Shown: positions 36,501 to 51,100 of the stretch, one piece after another
How positions within the stretch are numbered: position 1 is the first letter of the stretch
Layout of the letters: every line of letters starts with the position of its first letter
NCBI GenBank assembly: GCA_930367205.1
Contig: OV884009.1
Coordinates: 103,251,189 to 103,315,188 of the forward strand
Direction of reading: 5' to 3'
From: Acanthosoma haemorrhoidale
Lineage: Eukaryota; Arthropoda; Insecta; Hemiptera; Acanthosomatidae
DNA: 64,000 nt
Program-made: the position numbers and the translations under genes
Notes under the pieces: generated by a model
Told to the model about the DNA's origin: nothing
The model's input: only the letters and a program-made list of their open reading frames with translations
Databases searched by the model: none

Positions 36501-39500
36501 TTCATAGCTCCAATATACTGTTATTATTATGAGCTACTTGTTATAAGGCACTATCATCTTATTGTAATTTTTGCTGGAAAGACAAATTTCTTTTCTACTT
36601 GGTTGTTATCTTTAGCAGACAATGTCCCAAAATTTAGTAATTATTCTATCTTTAACTGTTTAGTCATATTAAAATATTGTTGTGTATTTGTGATAAGTGT
36701 TGGTAAAAAATGAGTGCTTGAAGAAAAGCATGGGGAAAAAACTGAATTACTTATTATATCAACAATAGCACAAGGAAGTTGGATTACCCATTATCATTTT
36801 ATTTCTATAAGCACCTATAGCCAACCAACCAACTTATTAGTTTAATATATATATCACATGGTGATTTGTCCAATTAACTTATAAATTACTACATGTACAT
36901 ATGCCTTTTCTGTTGTTACATTAATGAACCTTTTTTCATTGATTAAATTATTGTTAACTTTAGTGAAGGAACAGCCATATGGTGTGAAAAGTGAGTAAAA
37001 AATAATAATAAGGTTAGGAATGTACTACGATTTCACTAGCTGAAGAAAATGTGAATTGCTATTTAACATATTAAGTTTGTTATTACATATTAAAATTTAT
37101 AGACTTATGTATAAGTTTTTGAGAAGAATTCATGATTTTGGTATGTTTATGGTTAGACTGTTAATCTATTTGATGGGAGTAAGAGCAGTCAAAATAATGA
37201 TGTATGAGTGCACGTATAGAGCAGCCCTTTGTTGATACTATTATTTTTAGATTATGGTTTGTCTTTGTTAATTGGTTTATAAATACATTAATTTTTCTAA
37301 TTTATTGAATGATCAAAAGAAATAGTATTGTATTCCTTAGACAAGTAGTACCTAACATTAGTATTAGTAGTAGTTAGCATTAGTCTTATGCTTCTATGGT
37401 TATATCCTAAAAAAATATAGTAGTATATTAATAGTCCCAGCAGAAAAAGTCCAATTTCTAGAATGAGAAGATCTTGTCTTGACAATATTTTATGTTCAAA
37501 TTAACATGTCAAAAAGGGGGACCAGAATGATAAGAACTTTTCTTTTTTTTAAAGAAAAAGATATAGTACAGTATACATTTATTCACTCATATATAAATGT
37601 ACAGCTAACATGAACTCCTAATATAATAAAGATATAAGGGTCAATATTGAAGGATACTCTATATTATGCTGCACTTTGTGATGATCGCTTCTAATATAGA
37701 AAAATATTAGAATAGTGAGGAAATTAATAGAAGAATATTAGAAACGTTTTATTACTTTAAATCAACTTTGGGTGCTAACTATCTCTTGCAATTTGACCAA
37801 AATATTATAATGAACACTTACATCACTATACTTTCTTTATCCCTGGGTCCAGGCAATAGCTAGTTTAAAAATTAGTATAGTTTTCGTTATAAAGGCTACA
37901 AGATCCATAACATTTTTACTCATCGATTTCTCTTAAGAATTCGAGGAAACAGAAGCAATTCTTTTCACAAAATGTTGGCCTTAACTTCCTTCAAACCACG
38001 CCTAGGATTAATCGATCTTAAATAATCCCAGATTGTGAAATATTTAGTAATAATTTTTGACAAAGGTTTAACCTTCACAAATTCCATTAGCACAAAAGTC
38101 AAGGCTGCCATCTCATTATTGTTTCCATTTTTATGCGATTCATCGAAGCTTCTGTTTAAATATAAAGCAATAGCATATAAAATGCTAGTCCGACGTCTAT
38201 TAATGTATCACCATCCTGAAGCATGATTTGTAAGAGGAACTTCTCAAAACTTCAGCGAATAAAAAATAAATTCCTGCGAATAATAACTAATTCACACAGA
38301 CGTGTACGGCCATTTCACAAATACATGAAACTGCAGACATAGACTTTATAGATATTGCATAGTCAAGGAAACTACCAAAAAATTTCTTGAAAATTGTAAA
38401 TCCAGCAACAATAAGTTATTAAAAAATCTTTTACAAAATAACCTGGCAAGTAACAAGACACAAAGACATTTATTTTATCTTTGATGACTTCTAAAATTAG
38501 TCTTTCAGTTGTAGGTTTTTTGTTTTGGCATTTTCTTACTTGTAAATAATGAGATATTATTTTATTATTTTTAGTTAAGCGCTTATTTAGGTTAAAGGGG
38601 AATTCATAAAAACAAAGACAAACTTTAAGAATCAATCATGTCCAGTAGAATAAAATTAATGCGTTAATGTAACTGTTGTATTTATGAATTAGTTAATATC
38701 AATAATAATACTTTAATTAGTAATATATGTTGTAAAAATGGGTGGTTTTAGTTCAGAGCCTCTTATAACGTGGATTCATATTGTGTGATACTTTTGTGGA
38801 ATGTGTCTCCTGTGTAATAGGGGTATACTATGTGCAATAATTTTTAATTATTAACATTTTTTCCTGTTCCCAAAAGATGCACAGCTCTCTCAGGTAAATT
38901 ATTACAACCCTATCAATCAGGCAATATTTAAATAACTCGTTGAAGGTCATTAAGATTGCTCTTTTTCATGAAATTATTACATACTATGTAGTAATAATGT
39001 ACATTGCAGATTTGTATCAAATTAAGTAAACTTAATAGAGGGTGGGATATTCAACAAATGTTAGGCATGACATAAAAATTTCTTTACAGTCATTATAACA
39101 AAAGGTTGAGACCAATTTTTCGACATACAACACTTTTAACAGCATATTTCTATGACCAGACATTTTTTGTGATAAAAATTTAATTGTAATTTTTATCTTT
39201 AGCGGTATATTGCTGTTAAAGTATGATCTGAGAGCAATGTGCAAGTGGTGTCTGCTATTGATTTACCAGAAACCGAATGACGAATCCAGAAGAATAAAGC
39301 CAGACAAGATCTGAAATCATATTCAGATTAACTGTGGCATCCATCAGTATCACTCATAGTCAGGATTAGAGTGTATTAGCATGAAGCATGTAAAGAAATG
39401 ATCTTCCTTGTGGGGTACTCATACTAAATACATTTCATGATAGCAATGAGAAAGCAAGAAAAATTATTTTATGTATTAGTACATAATTTAATTTATAATC

Positions 39501-42500
39501 ATAGTCTAAAGACTAAATAAAGTTTTGTAAGAAAATAGTTCAATAGGAAGTGATGACCTATGAAAATGAAAGTTAACAGTTGAAAAAATTCTATAAAGAA
39601 TTTCTGTTTTTTAAAGAAACATGTTTAAGAGAAATTCCTGAAAATGTATTTATCATATTTAGTTAGGTAAAGGCTAATAGAGAGTATATAGTTTAACGGG
39701 TATTTAGGACTCAACCAATGCGTTACTTATTAAATTGGTTTGATTAATATATTACTACTTAACCCTTTCCTGGTGGACCCTATAATCAAAGTGGCTGACC
39801 TGGTGAATGACAAGTTGTTTTTAATGCTTAACAATAAAATAGTAGAGAGTGATTCTGTAGTGGTTTCTGGTAGATCCATTCCAGGCACCCCCTTGTCAAA
39901 GCAGAATAATGATTAATTCAACAAGTTAAAGTACGTAAATGTATTTTTATTTAATTTAGTATTTGACTTTTACTTATTGGGTTTTCTTTATTTATATAGG
40001 TTTCCTAATATAACCTCTTCCTTCGGTCAACTCTGTTTATTGCCTTCTGTTCTGTCAACCCATACTTTATCCCTCTATTGGGTTCAAATTCTTATCTTCG
40101 TTTTAATACCTTCAGCCTCTAATTCAACTACTAAGAATAAAATTAAGGTCAATACAAAAACAAATATTAGTTTTTCACTAAATTATGACATGTTCTTTCC
40201 CTTACTTTTCAATAAAACAACCAAGTATTGTCTGTCAACTGCATCACCAATGTGGTACAATGATTCATCATTTAATTGAAGAATAAGTATGAAGATCTTA
40301 TTAGAACTTGTGACTTGAAAATAAATTCATAGCTGTGCTAGAAAAACATCAAGGAAATCTATCAAGAATTGAGTAAGAAAATGCTGGGCTTCATTGACTC
40401 CATGGAGAAAGAACGATAAATGGAAATTAATCGATTCTAGAAAAAGATTAAACCAAAATAAAACCAGGCAACAAATATGGCTGTCCAAACAATTATTGCA
40501 ATATAATGTTACAAAAGAGTCGAGAAAAATTTGATCAAAAATAAGATAGACCCGATAGAAAAAAAATCATCTTGCAAAAGAGGAGGTATTCAGGACTTCA
40601 TCTGGAGAAAATTTAATTTCTGAAGATATTCATCACTCTTCTCTTATAGCAGTCTTTGTTTTCAAATTAACCAAGAATACGTTTCTCAGAAGAATGTTCA
40701 TTTTGTATGGGAGTTAATTGTTCACCATGATTTTATGACTGATTATGAATTTGTTGGGACATCGGCTTAGGCTAATGTAAAAGATATGTTACATTTTCAT
40801 TAAGTTTATTAATGGCCAACATTTCGGCATACCATACATGTCTGTATTTAGTTCCTGATAACAAAAAAAGTGTATCAATGATTATTAACAAGAGGTAATA
40901 ATTTTAAAGAGTTGGTATAAGTGCACCATAAATAGCTTATGAAATGATGCACATATGCAACAGTTAATAGGTTTGAATTTGAAGAATATGACCAATAGAT
41001 AAAACAGGCATGTATTTGTGAGAACATAAATATAAGATGTAATGTAAAGAGGGTCTGTTGGTTGGAAAAAGAATAATGGCTTTCAGAACAGAAGTGGTGT
41101 AAGTCTAAATTTTAAATTTTCAGCAGGATGATGTTTTCTTATTAAATGGCTGTTGGACAATTCTTTTTAATAAAAAATCATTTTTTTTTTTTTGCAGTTT
41201 GTCTAAAAATTAAAAAAATCTTCACAAATAGAGTTTATTAGGTAGTTCATAAACAGCAACCTTCAGGAGTAATAAGCTAATCAGAAAAAAAAAATAATGG
41301 ACTTACTCCACTTCTTCTCTGAAGTAACCATCATTTAATCGTATTAATTAATAAAAAAAAATATATAAGCCTAAATTTATTTAACTACCTATGATATATA
41401 TAATTATAGATGATATATATCACAATTATGATGACACACACTATTTGTTTTTAACTAATCGTATTTTTGCTCATCTTCTGGTTCTTCACTCCTTTGTTTA
41501 CATGCTCGAAGGTTCCACTCTTAATTCCTTTGAAATTTTGATAGTATACTACTAGGTGTATATAAGGCTGAGGAGTTTGAGGAAAAGGAGGACCTTTTTT
41601 TCATTGTTAAATCTGGGTGAAAGTAACGTCTTAGTGGATTTTTTTTCTCGAATATTGAGTGATTAGTAAGCAAGAAATGATTTAGTATAGGTGATTAAAA
41701 ATGAGACCACAATTTTTTTATCAGAAGAATTTTTCCTTTGAGATTCAATAACTGCCTAGTATCTTCCCCCCTCTATATAGAAGTATAGTACATATAGTAT
41801 CTAACCCATCAATACATTGAACTTTTAAAATTTATTCAATTTATTCTGCATTTTATTAAATACCAAATGAAAATATTTAAATGGTAAATACACGTATTTG
41901 AACAAACAAACATTCCAAATAAATCAAATGATTTATTTGAATTATTAGTAATGTCAAATTAAATACATGTATTTATTTTTAAATCAAAGTATATACAGGT
42001 GTCACTGAGTTGGAAAATTCCATAAAACACTATTAAGCAATACAATTTTATTTATAAATACTTAAAACTGGTTTCTTGTTTATTTCACCATCTTGGGGTA
42101 CCTAGAACCTCTTATGTGATTATTTTGTTTACTATAATCTGCAGAACCTCAAAATTCATCAAAGAATTTTTTTTGCTGTTCAGATGGTATTTTTGAAGTA
42201 CATAAGCCTTTAAAATCACATGATAAGTTTTCAAAAGTTATTGGTGTACTGTACTTACCCTTTTCAGTTGTATGTACTTTAACAGAATTCCTACAGTTTT
42301 CTTACAAATTTATTTTTTAATTCTCTTAGTTTCATATTTTAAGTTTTTTGTTCTATATTTTAAAGTATTTTAGAAAGTTACTTGTTAGCAAAATTCTAGG
42401 TGATTTTCCAGCCCTTTCAGGCTGAGAATGTCTACACCCGAGCTTTCAGTTACAGACCTCATAAAGAATCTTCAGACAGTGTCCTTTACACAGTCCTGAT

Positions 42501-45500
42501 CATTCTGTATATATTTGTATATGCCTTGTTAAAACAGTCTTCAGTATTATGTTCTCAGTGACAAAACTCATTTAACTAGGTCTCTAAGTTGAGGACAGAG
42601 TCCTTTTTGATTCACAGTTGTGGTCGCTGTGTCTGCACCTGTATACGCCCTATGGTCAAGGTGTTAGTTGAGTCTGTGGTCAAACCAAAGAGGCTCTTCT
42701 ACTTTTTTAGTGACTGACCAGTCAGTTCTTATACATCTCAGTATCAAGGGGCTCATAATACATTGTGACAATCTCTGTATTTTTTTGTTTGAATCTGTAG
42801 TGCGAATGAAGAACTCTTCGTTATGAAGATTCATGTGTATGTGAAGAAATGTTAAGCAAAGAATTAATCTTAATTCTAAATTATCCTTATAACCTTTTCC
42901 TTTCTTGATACAAAACATATTATGTGTCTAGGGGTACCTTCAGTCATAAGGTAAGATTTATTTTATTAATACAGTCCACTTAGCTTCACCTGTGCTCACC
43001 ATATATTTCCCATTTATATATTTAATTTGTTTTATGTTTATAATTTGTTAGTTCATGTGTTAATTTCTGTTCATTTTGCCTATTTTACTTTAAGTTCATC
43101 ATTATTAGAGGGTTTTTATTTTGTGCTTGAATAAATACCTCTTATTATCGATAGTCTAATATCCTTCAATCCACAGACGGGTCTAATTTCTACTACTGGG
43201 TTTCATTTTTTTTATTTAGCTGTCATACATTTCTACTAGAGGCACTATTATTTTTATTTTACTTATGCATGTTAATAACCGACTTGTCGTGCCTCTTTGG
43301 CAACCTCTTACGTTCTGATTTAAATCTGAGTCTTCATTTAAAATGCTGAATTATTTTATTTAAATCAAGTTATCTTAGTAATGTCCAAATAAGTATTTGT
43401 GTTTATTTATAATACAAATAAATACTGGGATTTATATTTAAATAAAAGTATTTACAGGTGTCAGTGGGTTAGGGAACTGCTGAAAACAGTATTATATAAA
43501 AAATTATATATTATTATATAAAAAAAAGAAAGAGTGTGTAGTTTGCAGGAATAAAAAAATTAAAAACAATGAGGACATATTGCCAAATATGCAACATAGA
43601 TTCATGCATAGCATGTTCCCTGTTTTAAAATATATTATACTATATAAAAACTTTTCAATACTTAATTTATTATATACCTATTATTATTAATTATAAAAAA
43701 ATCTTATGATACTAAATAAATATGTTATTCTTATTCAACTCGACCTGTGCCGGTCCAAAGACCGGAGCTATAAAAAGTGATGGGAAGCCATAAAGTGTTC
43801 AGCTCAGCAGTATTGACAATCAAACCATCCTTGCAGTCCGGGTTATGACACAACAGCCAAAGGGTTAATAATGTAAATGTAGGTTTTCAATGAAGTCATT
43901 CCAAAAGATAATCAATAATTTGTGAACAATCCTTCATGTTTATCTTTTGAAATTATTAAAAACTAAAGGAATATCATAGGCAACGAAGTAGAACTAGTTT
44001 ATTTTTGCTATTCATTAAAAATAATGAAAATTCAATAAAATCCATGTAAAAAAAATATAAATTTGTTTCATCGAATAATAACAATTAAAGTAATTTGTTG
44101 GTAATGTGATTGAGAAATAGTCGTTTAATGAGGCATTTTAGTTGGGGGATTTTGTGAAAATGTCTTTTTTGTTTGCTAAACCAAACTTACAATTACGCCA
44201 TAGTCTAATAACAATGGCTGATCTGATTTCTATTTAATTGTTCTCTGCCTTGTGAAGTTAAAACTTTGGTACCCAAATGCCCACTGTTCGCCCATGATCT
44301 TAATTTTTCTTGGCATGCTGATAGCCTTGTGAAGAATCAAAAGATTGAGATAAATTTATTCAGTTGGGGGAGTGTGGTGTATGGGCCAGGCCTCTCCTGT
44401 ATATTAATTTATTATATCAACATTTTATCGATGTCAGGTATCAACAGGAATATAAAGCAAAAGATAAAAAACCTATACCTGCTAGTGACTATTTTTAAGT
44501 AACAACAAATTCAATTAGAAGCATTAAATAATATTAATTTGTCAAACATTTAAATCATGTAATTGCTTCAAATATCTATATGTATAAATCTTTCCCCTAA
44601 TTTTAAAATAAAATAATTATTGTGTCTATGTTTCTTTATTTTAGGCCTTGAAAGAAGTTATAAAAAAATGAAGAAAGATTTAGATGAAAATATTCAGTCT
44701 GAAAATAATATACGGTACACTGAACATAAAACATTGATATTGGAAGGTCTGTATTCTAATTATTTCTATACTTATAGTTATAATTAGAGAAGAAATAAAA
44801 ATAAATGATTAATATTTTTACCCTAAAATATATCATTCTTTAGATTTTATTGTTAATCATATTAAATTACAATTCAAAATATGTAATGTAATATAAAAAA
44901 GTTAAGACTAGGTTATAAGTGTAAGAGAGAGTAAACGGTTTGAAAATGTAGCTGTCTGTTAAACTAGGCTTTGCCAACCACTTATGGAAAGGCTCACGGT
45001 TCCACTCACACAAGTAAATGGTATGACCTTGGTGCAGAAATTGTGAGAAGTGAAGTTCACAGGAAAAAAATGTTATTGGATTTTTGATAATATTTAGTTG
45101 TGACAAAAATAATAAGCATATTTTGGAAATAGAATCATAAGTTCTTGGTCTGAAGAAAAAATTGTTGATTTCATTAAAAATCCTACAGTTTGAAAATTTT
45201 GCCCTGGTGTAGGTTTCACATTTCTTTCTCAAGTTTTTTGCGATCTGTTAAACGTTTTTTTCAATGCACATTTTTTGTGTTTGCAAACTTTTTTCATGAG
45301 AAAATTAATTGAATGAAGTTCATTTAGCTTTGTAGACATGCAAATTTTAATGTTGGTTTCTATTACTAATTTTTTTTCAATCCTGGGATGAATTTGATAG
45401 GTTTTGAAGGGTGCTAACTAAATTATCACTTAGTTTTTTGATTAAGAATACAATACGCTCATGAAAGTTAACCATTACATATTTTTTAAATGTTTGGGTA

Positions 45501-48035
45501 GATTTATAGATTTTGAAGGGTAATTAGTTAAACTAAATTTTGTTTCACTTTATTTTTTGTTTGTATATGGAGATCAAGAAATTTTTCACTGTTATGAGGA
45601 GTTCTGTAACTGATACTAAATGATAAGTTTAAAGAATGAAACTACTTGTCTCTCTACTAATTTTCTACGTTTGGCAAATCACTGTCAAACAGTCATCCTG
45701 AGTGGTAAAATTAATAAAAACGTGATAAGCATAATTATAAGATTCAGATATTACCAAGCTAATGATAGATTGTGAAATAGTTAAAACAACAAAATTATCA
45801 ATTTATATTTAATGAAACTGATGATAGCCAAACAATTAAACCATAAATGAATGGGGAAAAAATGCACACATTTATTAAAATTAAACTTATATACCAGAAG
45901 GAGATTATAAATATGGCCGTGTTGGGTGAACCCCCCCCCCTCCTCCTGGACAGGGCCAGTAGATCGTTGCAGTCCGTGAAATTGATAACCATCTTCTGTT
46001 AAATCCTTTATTTCCCTTAATTCTTATATTTTATTAAATTTATTCTTCCATGTTTTTATTAATTGATTGTTTTATTGTTTGACTATCATCTGTTTTATGC
46101 TGACTGCTTGACAGTCCGGAGCACTTTGTAAAATACATAAACTTTTCAGAGAGACCATTTCTTACATTTAGAACTCTACAACCAGCACTAACACATAAAT
46201 GATAAGTTATGAGTAAGGCTGTGGTTTATATGTAATAAAAAAAGTAAAATATGTACATATATATGTGTGTGTGTTTATTTTCACAGAAATATGTAAAAAC
46301 TTAAATGAAATTACTGCAATCCCAGTGGTCAAAATTTATAAACAACAAATACTTTCAAATCTTAGGATAAAAAAATGTTAAAAAGGAATTATACGATATG
46401 AATACATAAACTTAAAGAAATAAAAAAAAAACAGATTAAAATCTTTAGTTCACTTATTAAAAATATATGAAATTACATGCATTTTCAATTTTTTGAATAA
46501 AAAGCCAATCAGACCTTATTAAACAATAGATTTATAACAGCTGAGTAACTGTTCCACGTTGACCAAAGTTAATGGAGCTTGTTTAAAACCGTGTTTTCCA
46601 TTGGAAACAATTCAAAGTTATATTACAGTTGTGAGTTAATTGTTAGCCATGAGTATATATGTATAGATAGCATTATTAAGATTTTGTTGAGAGATTGGCT
46701 TGGGTTGATGAGGTAGAGTTTGTTAGGTTTGCCAAATGTCTTAAACAGATAACTCATCTATTATTAATTTTTTTTTATATTACTTTTAAAAAAACTCTTT
46801 GTATAACAAACATGCTCAAAAAGCTAAAAGAAAAAATTGGATTATTTCTCTTCAAAAGTGCCTGAAAAGCTTTCAGAACATGATGAATATAACATATTGA
46901 GAAGTCAAGACTGATATCTCCAATCACAGTGCTTCTACATGTGTTGAAAAGCAAAACGGTCAAGCAGATCAGGAGTAAATTGTTATTTGCATTAACAAAT
47001 AATTAATTGTCATTAACTTTTGCTATTAATTGTAAAATATCATCAAATATGATTAACAATTAAAATATTAATGGTCCATTATCAGGTTAGTTGTTAATTG
47101 AGATTAAATCTATTGATTAATCAGAATCAATATATTAAGAACTGAAATATTAGCTTCAATCTCCGCCTCAAAACAAATAAAACCTTATTCTTTATAAATC
47201 AGCTCTTAAATAATTCAAATTTTATTGTTTTAATATTGTTAGTTTGTTTTAATTGTATCTATGTTAATCAGTGTTTTAATAGTTATCCTTATTGTATACA
47301 TTTTTAAATTTTAATATAATTATTTTATAGTTTTAATTAATTTGATTCCATATAGAACTGGGATATAATCATTTTGAAATGCTGCCTGAGGGTTGGATAA
47401 AAATTACTCATAAAAGTGGAATGCCTGTCTACTTACACAAAGCAACTAGAGTATGTACTTTTAGTCGCCCTTACTACCTAGGGCAGGGAAGTGTCAGGGT
47501 AAGATTCCATGTTAATTACACTTAATAATTTGATGTTAAAAATTTTACTTATTTCACTGACTGTTAATATTTCATAATATAAAATATCAACTAGAAAACA
47601 CATCCACCTTATCTAAGTTTCTTGGAATCTAAACTTATTCAGTGTGTCAGAGAGAGGTATTTACTCCAATAATTTTTTGTCTCATATTTATTTTCTATAG
47701 TTATTTATAAATTCATAACATACTAATATTTTATTTTTTACTGAGCTTATGGATAAGTATGAGCTATAACTACTATGCTCTTATTAATGCAACTGAAAAT
47801 GTGCCTGTCCACTTGCCCTAAGGGTCTCTTATAAGTGAATTTTGTTGTCATTAGAACACAATGGTAAAAGGATTATACTTAGTGGAAGAGTGCAACTCTG
47901 TATTAGAAGAACTGGTGCCTATGTCGATGCCTCATTTGGCATCTCTTTACTGTTGTCTTTGTTTCTCAGCATTAGCAAATTAATAGTCCTTATCATCTTC
48001 CTCATTATATTATTACTTGTAATCTCTCTCCCCCA

Positions 48036-48101
<66 letters not shown>

Positions 48102-51100
48102 CCTCTCTCCCTTAGCGTAAAATTCAAATAAAAAAAGTATTTAGTTTTTTGAAATGCCTGCTGATCAGGATGTAACTGATGGTGTTACTGTAATCTAAAT
48201 TACTTTATGATAACAGCCAGCTAATAACATACATATTGACAGCTGATAATGCCACAAGTATAGTTCACATATTTGCCTAGGGCTTTTTTAGATTAGCATC
48301 TAAACCATATGGACATATTAATAACATATATGTCTGCATATATAACATATGATCCATGTCTGCTTCTGTCAAGTTCACCTGAAAACAGCATCTAGAAAGG
48401 ATCTTTTAGCAAGATTTAAATTCATCTATTTCAATTCATTTAAATGGAATGAAACACTGAAAAGAAGTCCTACCGTACAGCCCCTCCTATGGGCACGTAC
48501 ACATGACATGGGGCAGACCAGGCAGCCTACTGAACCATCGCTGCACGAACCATTTAGTTCATGGTAGTGGCACATCCACTTTTACTTTTTCACGTTTTAA
48601 TCGTATAAAATGTCTTTCGAGTGATGTTTGTGAAGAGGATTATAGATGAATGTAAACAACAACAATCAGCCCAGCTTGGGGCAGAATGAATCGGAAATAA
48701 ATGTGGACCGTACGTCATTCATGAGACAAAAGGCCTTGAGTTAAGAATACTCTTTATTTCATAAGTCATCCTTATAATCTTACAAAACCTTCCTACTTAA
48801 ACACCTCCTCACCATCCAGACTTACACTTATTTCTCTTTTTTATTATTGTTATGATTTTTGATTGTGTTTTTGAAATAAACTCGGAATTAGCGAGCGTTG
48901 AAGAACGTAATAACGATCCTTGGTTCATGCCTATGAAAGTATGAACGTTGTTATTGCCGTTATATTAACTATTAATATTTATAATAAAAATAATATCAAT
49001 AATTAATTAATATAAACATTTATTATATAAACTACATAAATTAAGCAAAGTATAAATATCCTAAACAACTGGCATTGAATAACCAGTTGAAAGATCAATA
49101 AGGAAGCGGAGATACCGAGAAGCAAGAGATTCTCTTCATCTTGGAACCAGCAGAGGACGAGGCAGGACCAGGAGGGACCCCAGCCCAGGTAGCAACCCAC
49201 GTGAGGTCAGCCCTTTTCACTTTCACCCAGCACGAGAACAAAGGACGCTCAAGTAAGACGATCCGGATCACGCGATGCAGCTTAGAGGAAGACAATCCGA
49301 ATCACGCAATAGAAGACGACCATCGAAGAAAGCAACACAAAGAAACACTGGCCAGTTCTGGCAAAAGGGATAATTTTTTATTTACACAAATTGAATAAAA
49401 TAACATTATTAAAACTAAAGTTAAAATGTACCTTAATTATTAAACGCGCGTTACTAGCCAGTGTTTCTTTGTTGATATTCTTCGATGCGTAAGTCTTCTT
49501 TGTGTGGTTCGGATTAGCGTCTTCTTCCCATCCTTGTAGCGTCTCTATGGCTTAGCGTGGGTTGTTACCTCGTGGTGGTCATGGTCTTCTCCGTAGGGCC
49601 GTCCGTGAAAGAGTGACCTTGTGGCCTCGTGGCCGGGTCGGATGCAAGTGACTTTTCGCTGCCATCTTGATCTCTTGACCTCTTTGGTTGTTCAATCCTC
49701 TTTGGCTCATATATGATTACTTTTCTTGTTTGAAGTTATATAAATATTAAATATTTATATTTAATTATTGATCTTATTTTTATTATAAATATTAATGGTA
49801 GATACACGCAACAAATAGTGTTTAAACATTTGTGAATCGTGGTACACGAGTCGTATATTGTTCATCAACGCTCGCTTTTTTCGAGTTTATCTCAAAAACA
49901 CCATAAAAAATCACAACATTATATAAGTTATCGTCTCCTGACTGTAGATGATCAAGAAAAAAAAATGAATAAGGAGGTAGATGATATAACGTGATGGTTT
50001 GGTTTATAACTGGCTTTATTCTCCTCCTGATCCTCTATACACACGTTACGGTTTGTTTACCTTAGGCTATGTGGTATTAGGCCTAATGTTGCCGTACCAC
50101 TAGCCATAACTTATATATGTTATGGCTAGTGGCAAGACATTGTTAAGCCTAATACCACAGGGCCTAGTGTAAACAAAGCCTGGGTATTGATAGAGGATGA
50201 GAACAGAATAAAGCCAGTTAACAATCGAACCTGTGTGCATTATTATCATCCATATTCTCTCTTTTTCTTTGATTGTCTACAGCCGGAAGACGGTAACTGG
50301 TGCCGAAACCAGTGTTAAGACGAGTGTTAAGATAAAACAACACGTGAGGCAACTAATTTTTTTTTTGCTTTTGCTTTACTTTCTGCTACTTAATCTCTTT
50401 CTGTTTTTTTTTCTTTGTCATCCTTTTAATCAGGGAAAATGGTAGAGTTACGGCTGGCAGCCTTCGAAGTGCCGCCTCCGTTACCGAGCGAAACGTTGCC
50501 AGAAGTTCATGCAAACTCCCTCGCCTGGATGAAGGTGCAAGCAGCGACGTCGCAGGACCTAAGAAGGACGATATTTGACCTGGAGAAATTCTCTGAGTTA
50601 AATCACTTCTCTGGAGAGCTGGGTGAGTTAAATCACTTCATTAAAGGGGGTGATAGAATTATGGAGAGAGTAGAAGTGAAGACAAATGAAGGCCTACTAG
50701 TCCCAGGGAATGCGAAATCGATAAAAACAGACCTAGTGTGTCATATAAAAAGAAACGTATTGAACCTGATATAGGCGGATGAGGACACCCCATGGGCCGT
50801 GGTGAAGGAATGATTGAAGAAGGCTTACGGAGGAGGCCGCTGGACACCGGAAGAAGATATCTTTCAAATGATTAGGGAAACGCAACATCTGATTCAAACG
50901 AAAGGCCGATACGCCGGGGAACTGTTGGCACGGTTCAACAATATTACCCAAAAGATGAGGGAAACGATTAACCTGGCGGAAGTCAAAGCCGGCGTATCAC
51001 GCACTCGAGTCGAGTGTTGTATTTATACATTAATTTTGACAGTAGTGTCGTTTTTGTTTTGATTTTTCTCTTTTTTTTTTTTTTGTTCGTATTATAATTT

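Larger units (their letters stand above)
17610..44644 (+). other. pasha intron 3, about 27 kb
   Basis: GTAAGA...TTTTAG with matching phase 1 on both sides. It is a repeat-filled intron; the recognised pieces are listed separately. Between them the stretches 20040-24930, 25200-29760, 31530-37940, 38460-39760 and 43500-44640 are AT-rich. In those I see only short tandem repeats, homopolymer runs (G near 26143, A and T runs) and an imperfect duplication around 22130-22260. Confidence 0.8.

Noticed and set aside
39977..40279. 100-codon open frame on the plus strand
   Set aside because: No recognisable domain; composition fits chance reading of T-rich DNA.
44867..45232. 121-codon open frame on the minus strand
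   Set aside because: AT-rich intron sequence, hydrophobic random-looking composition, no motif, and no splice or promoter context.
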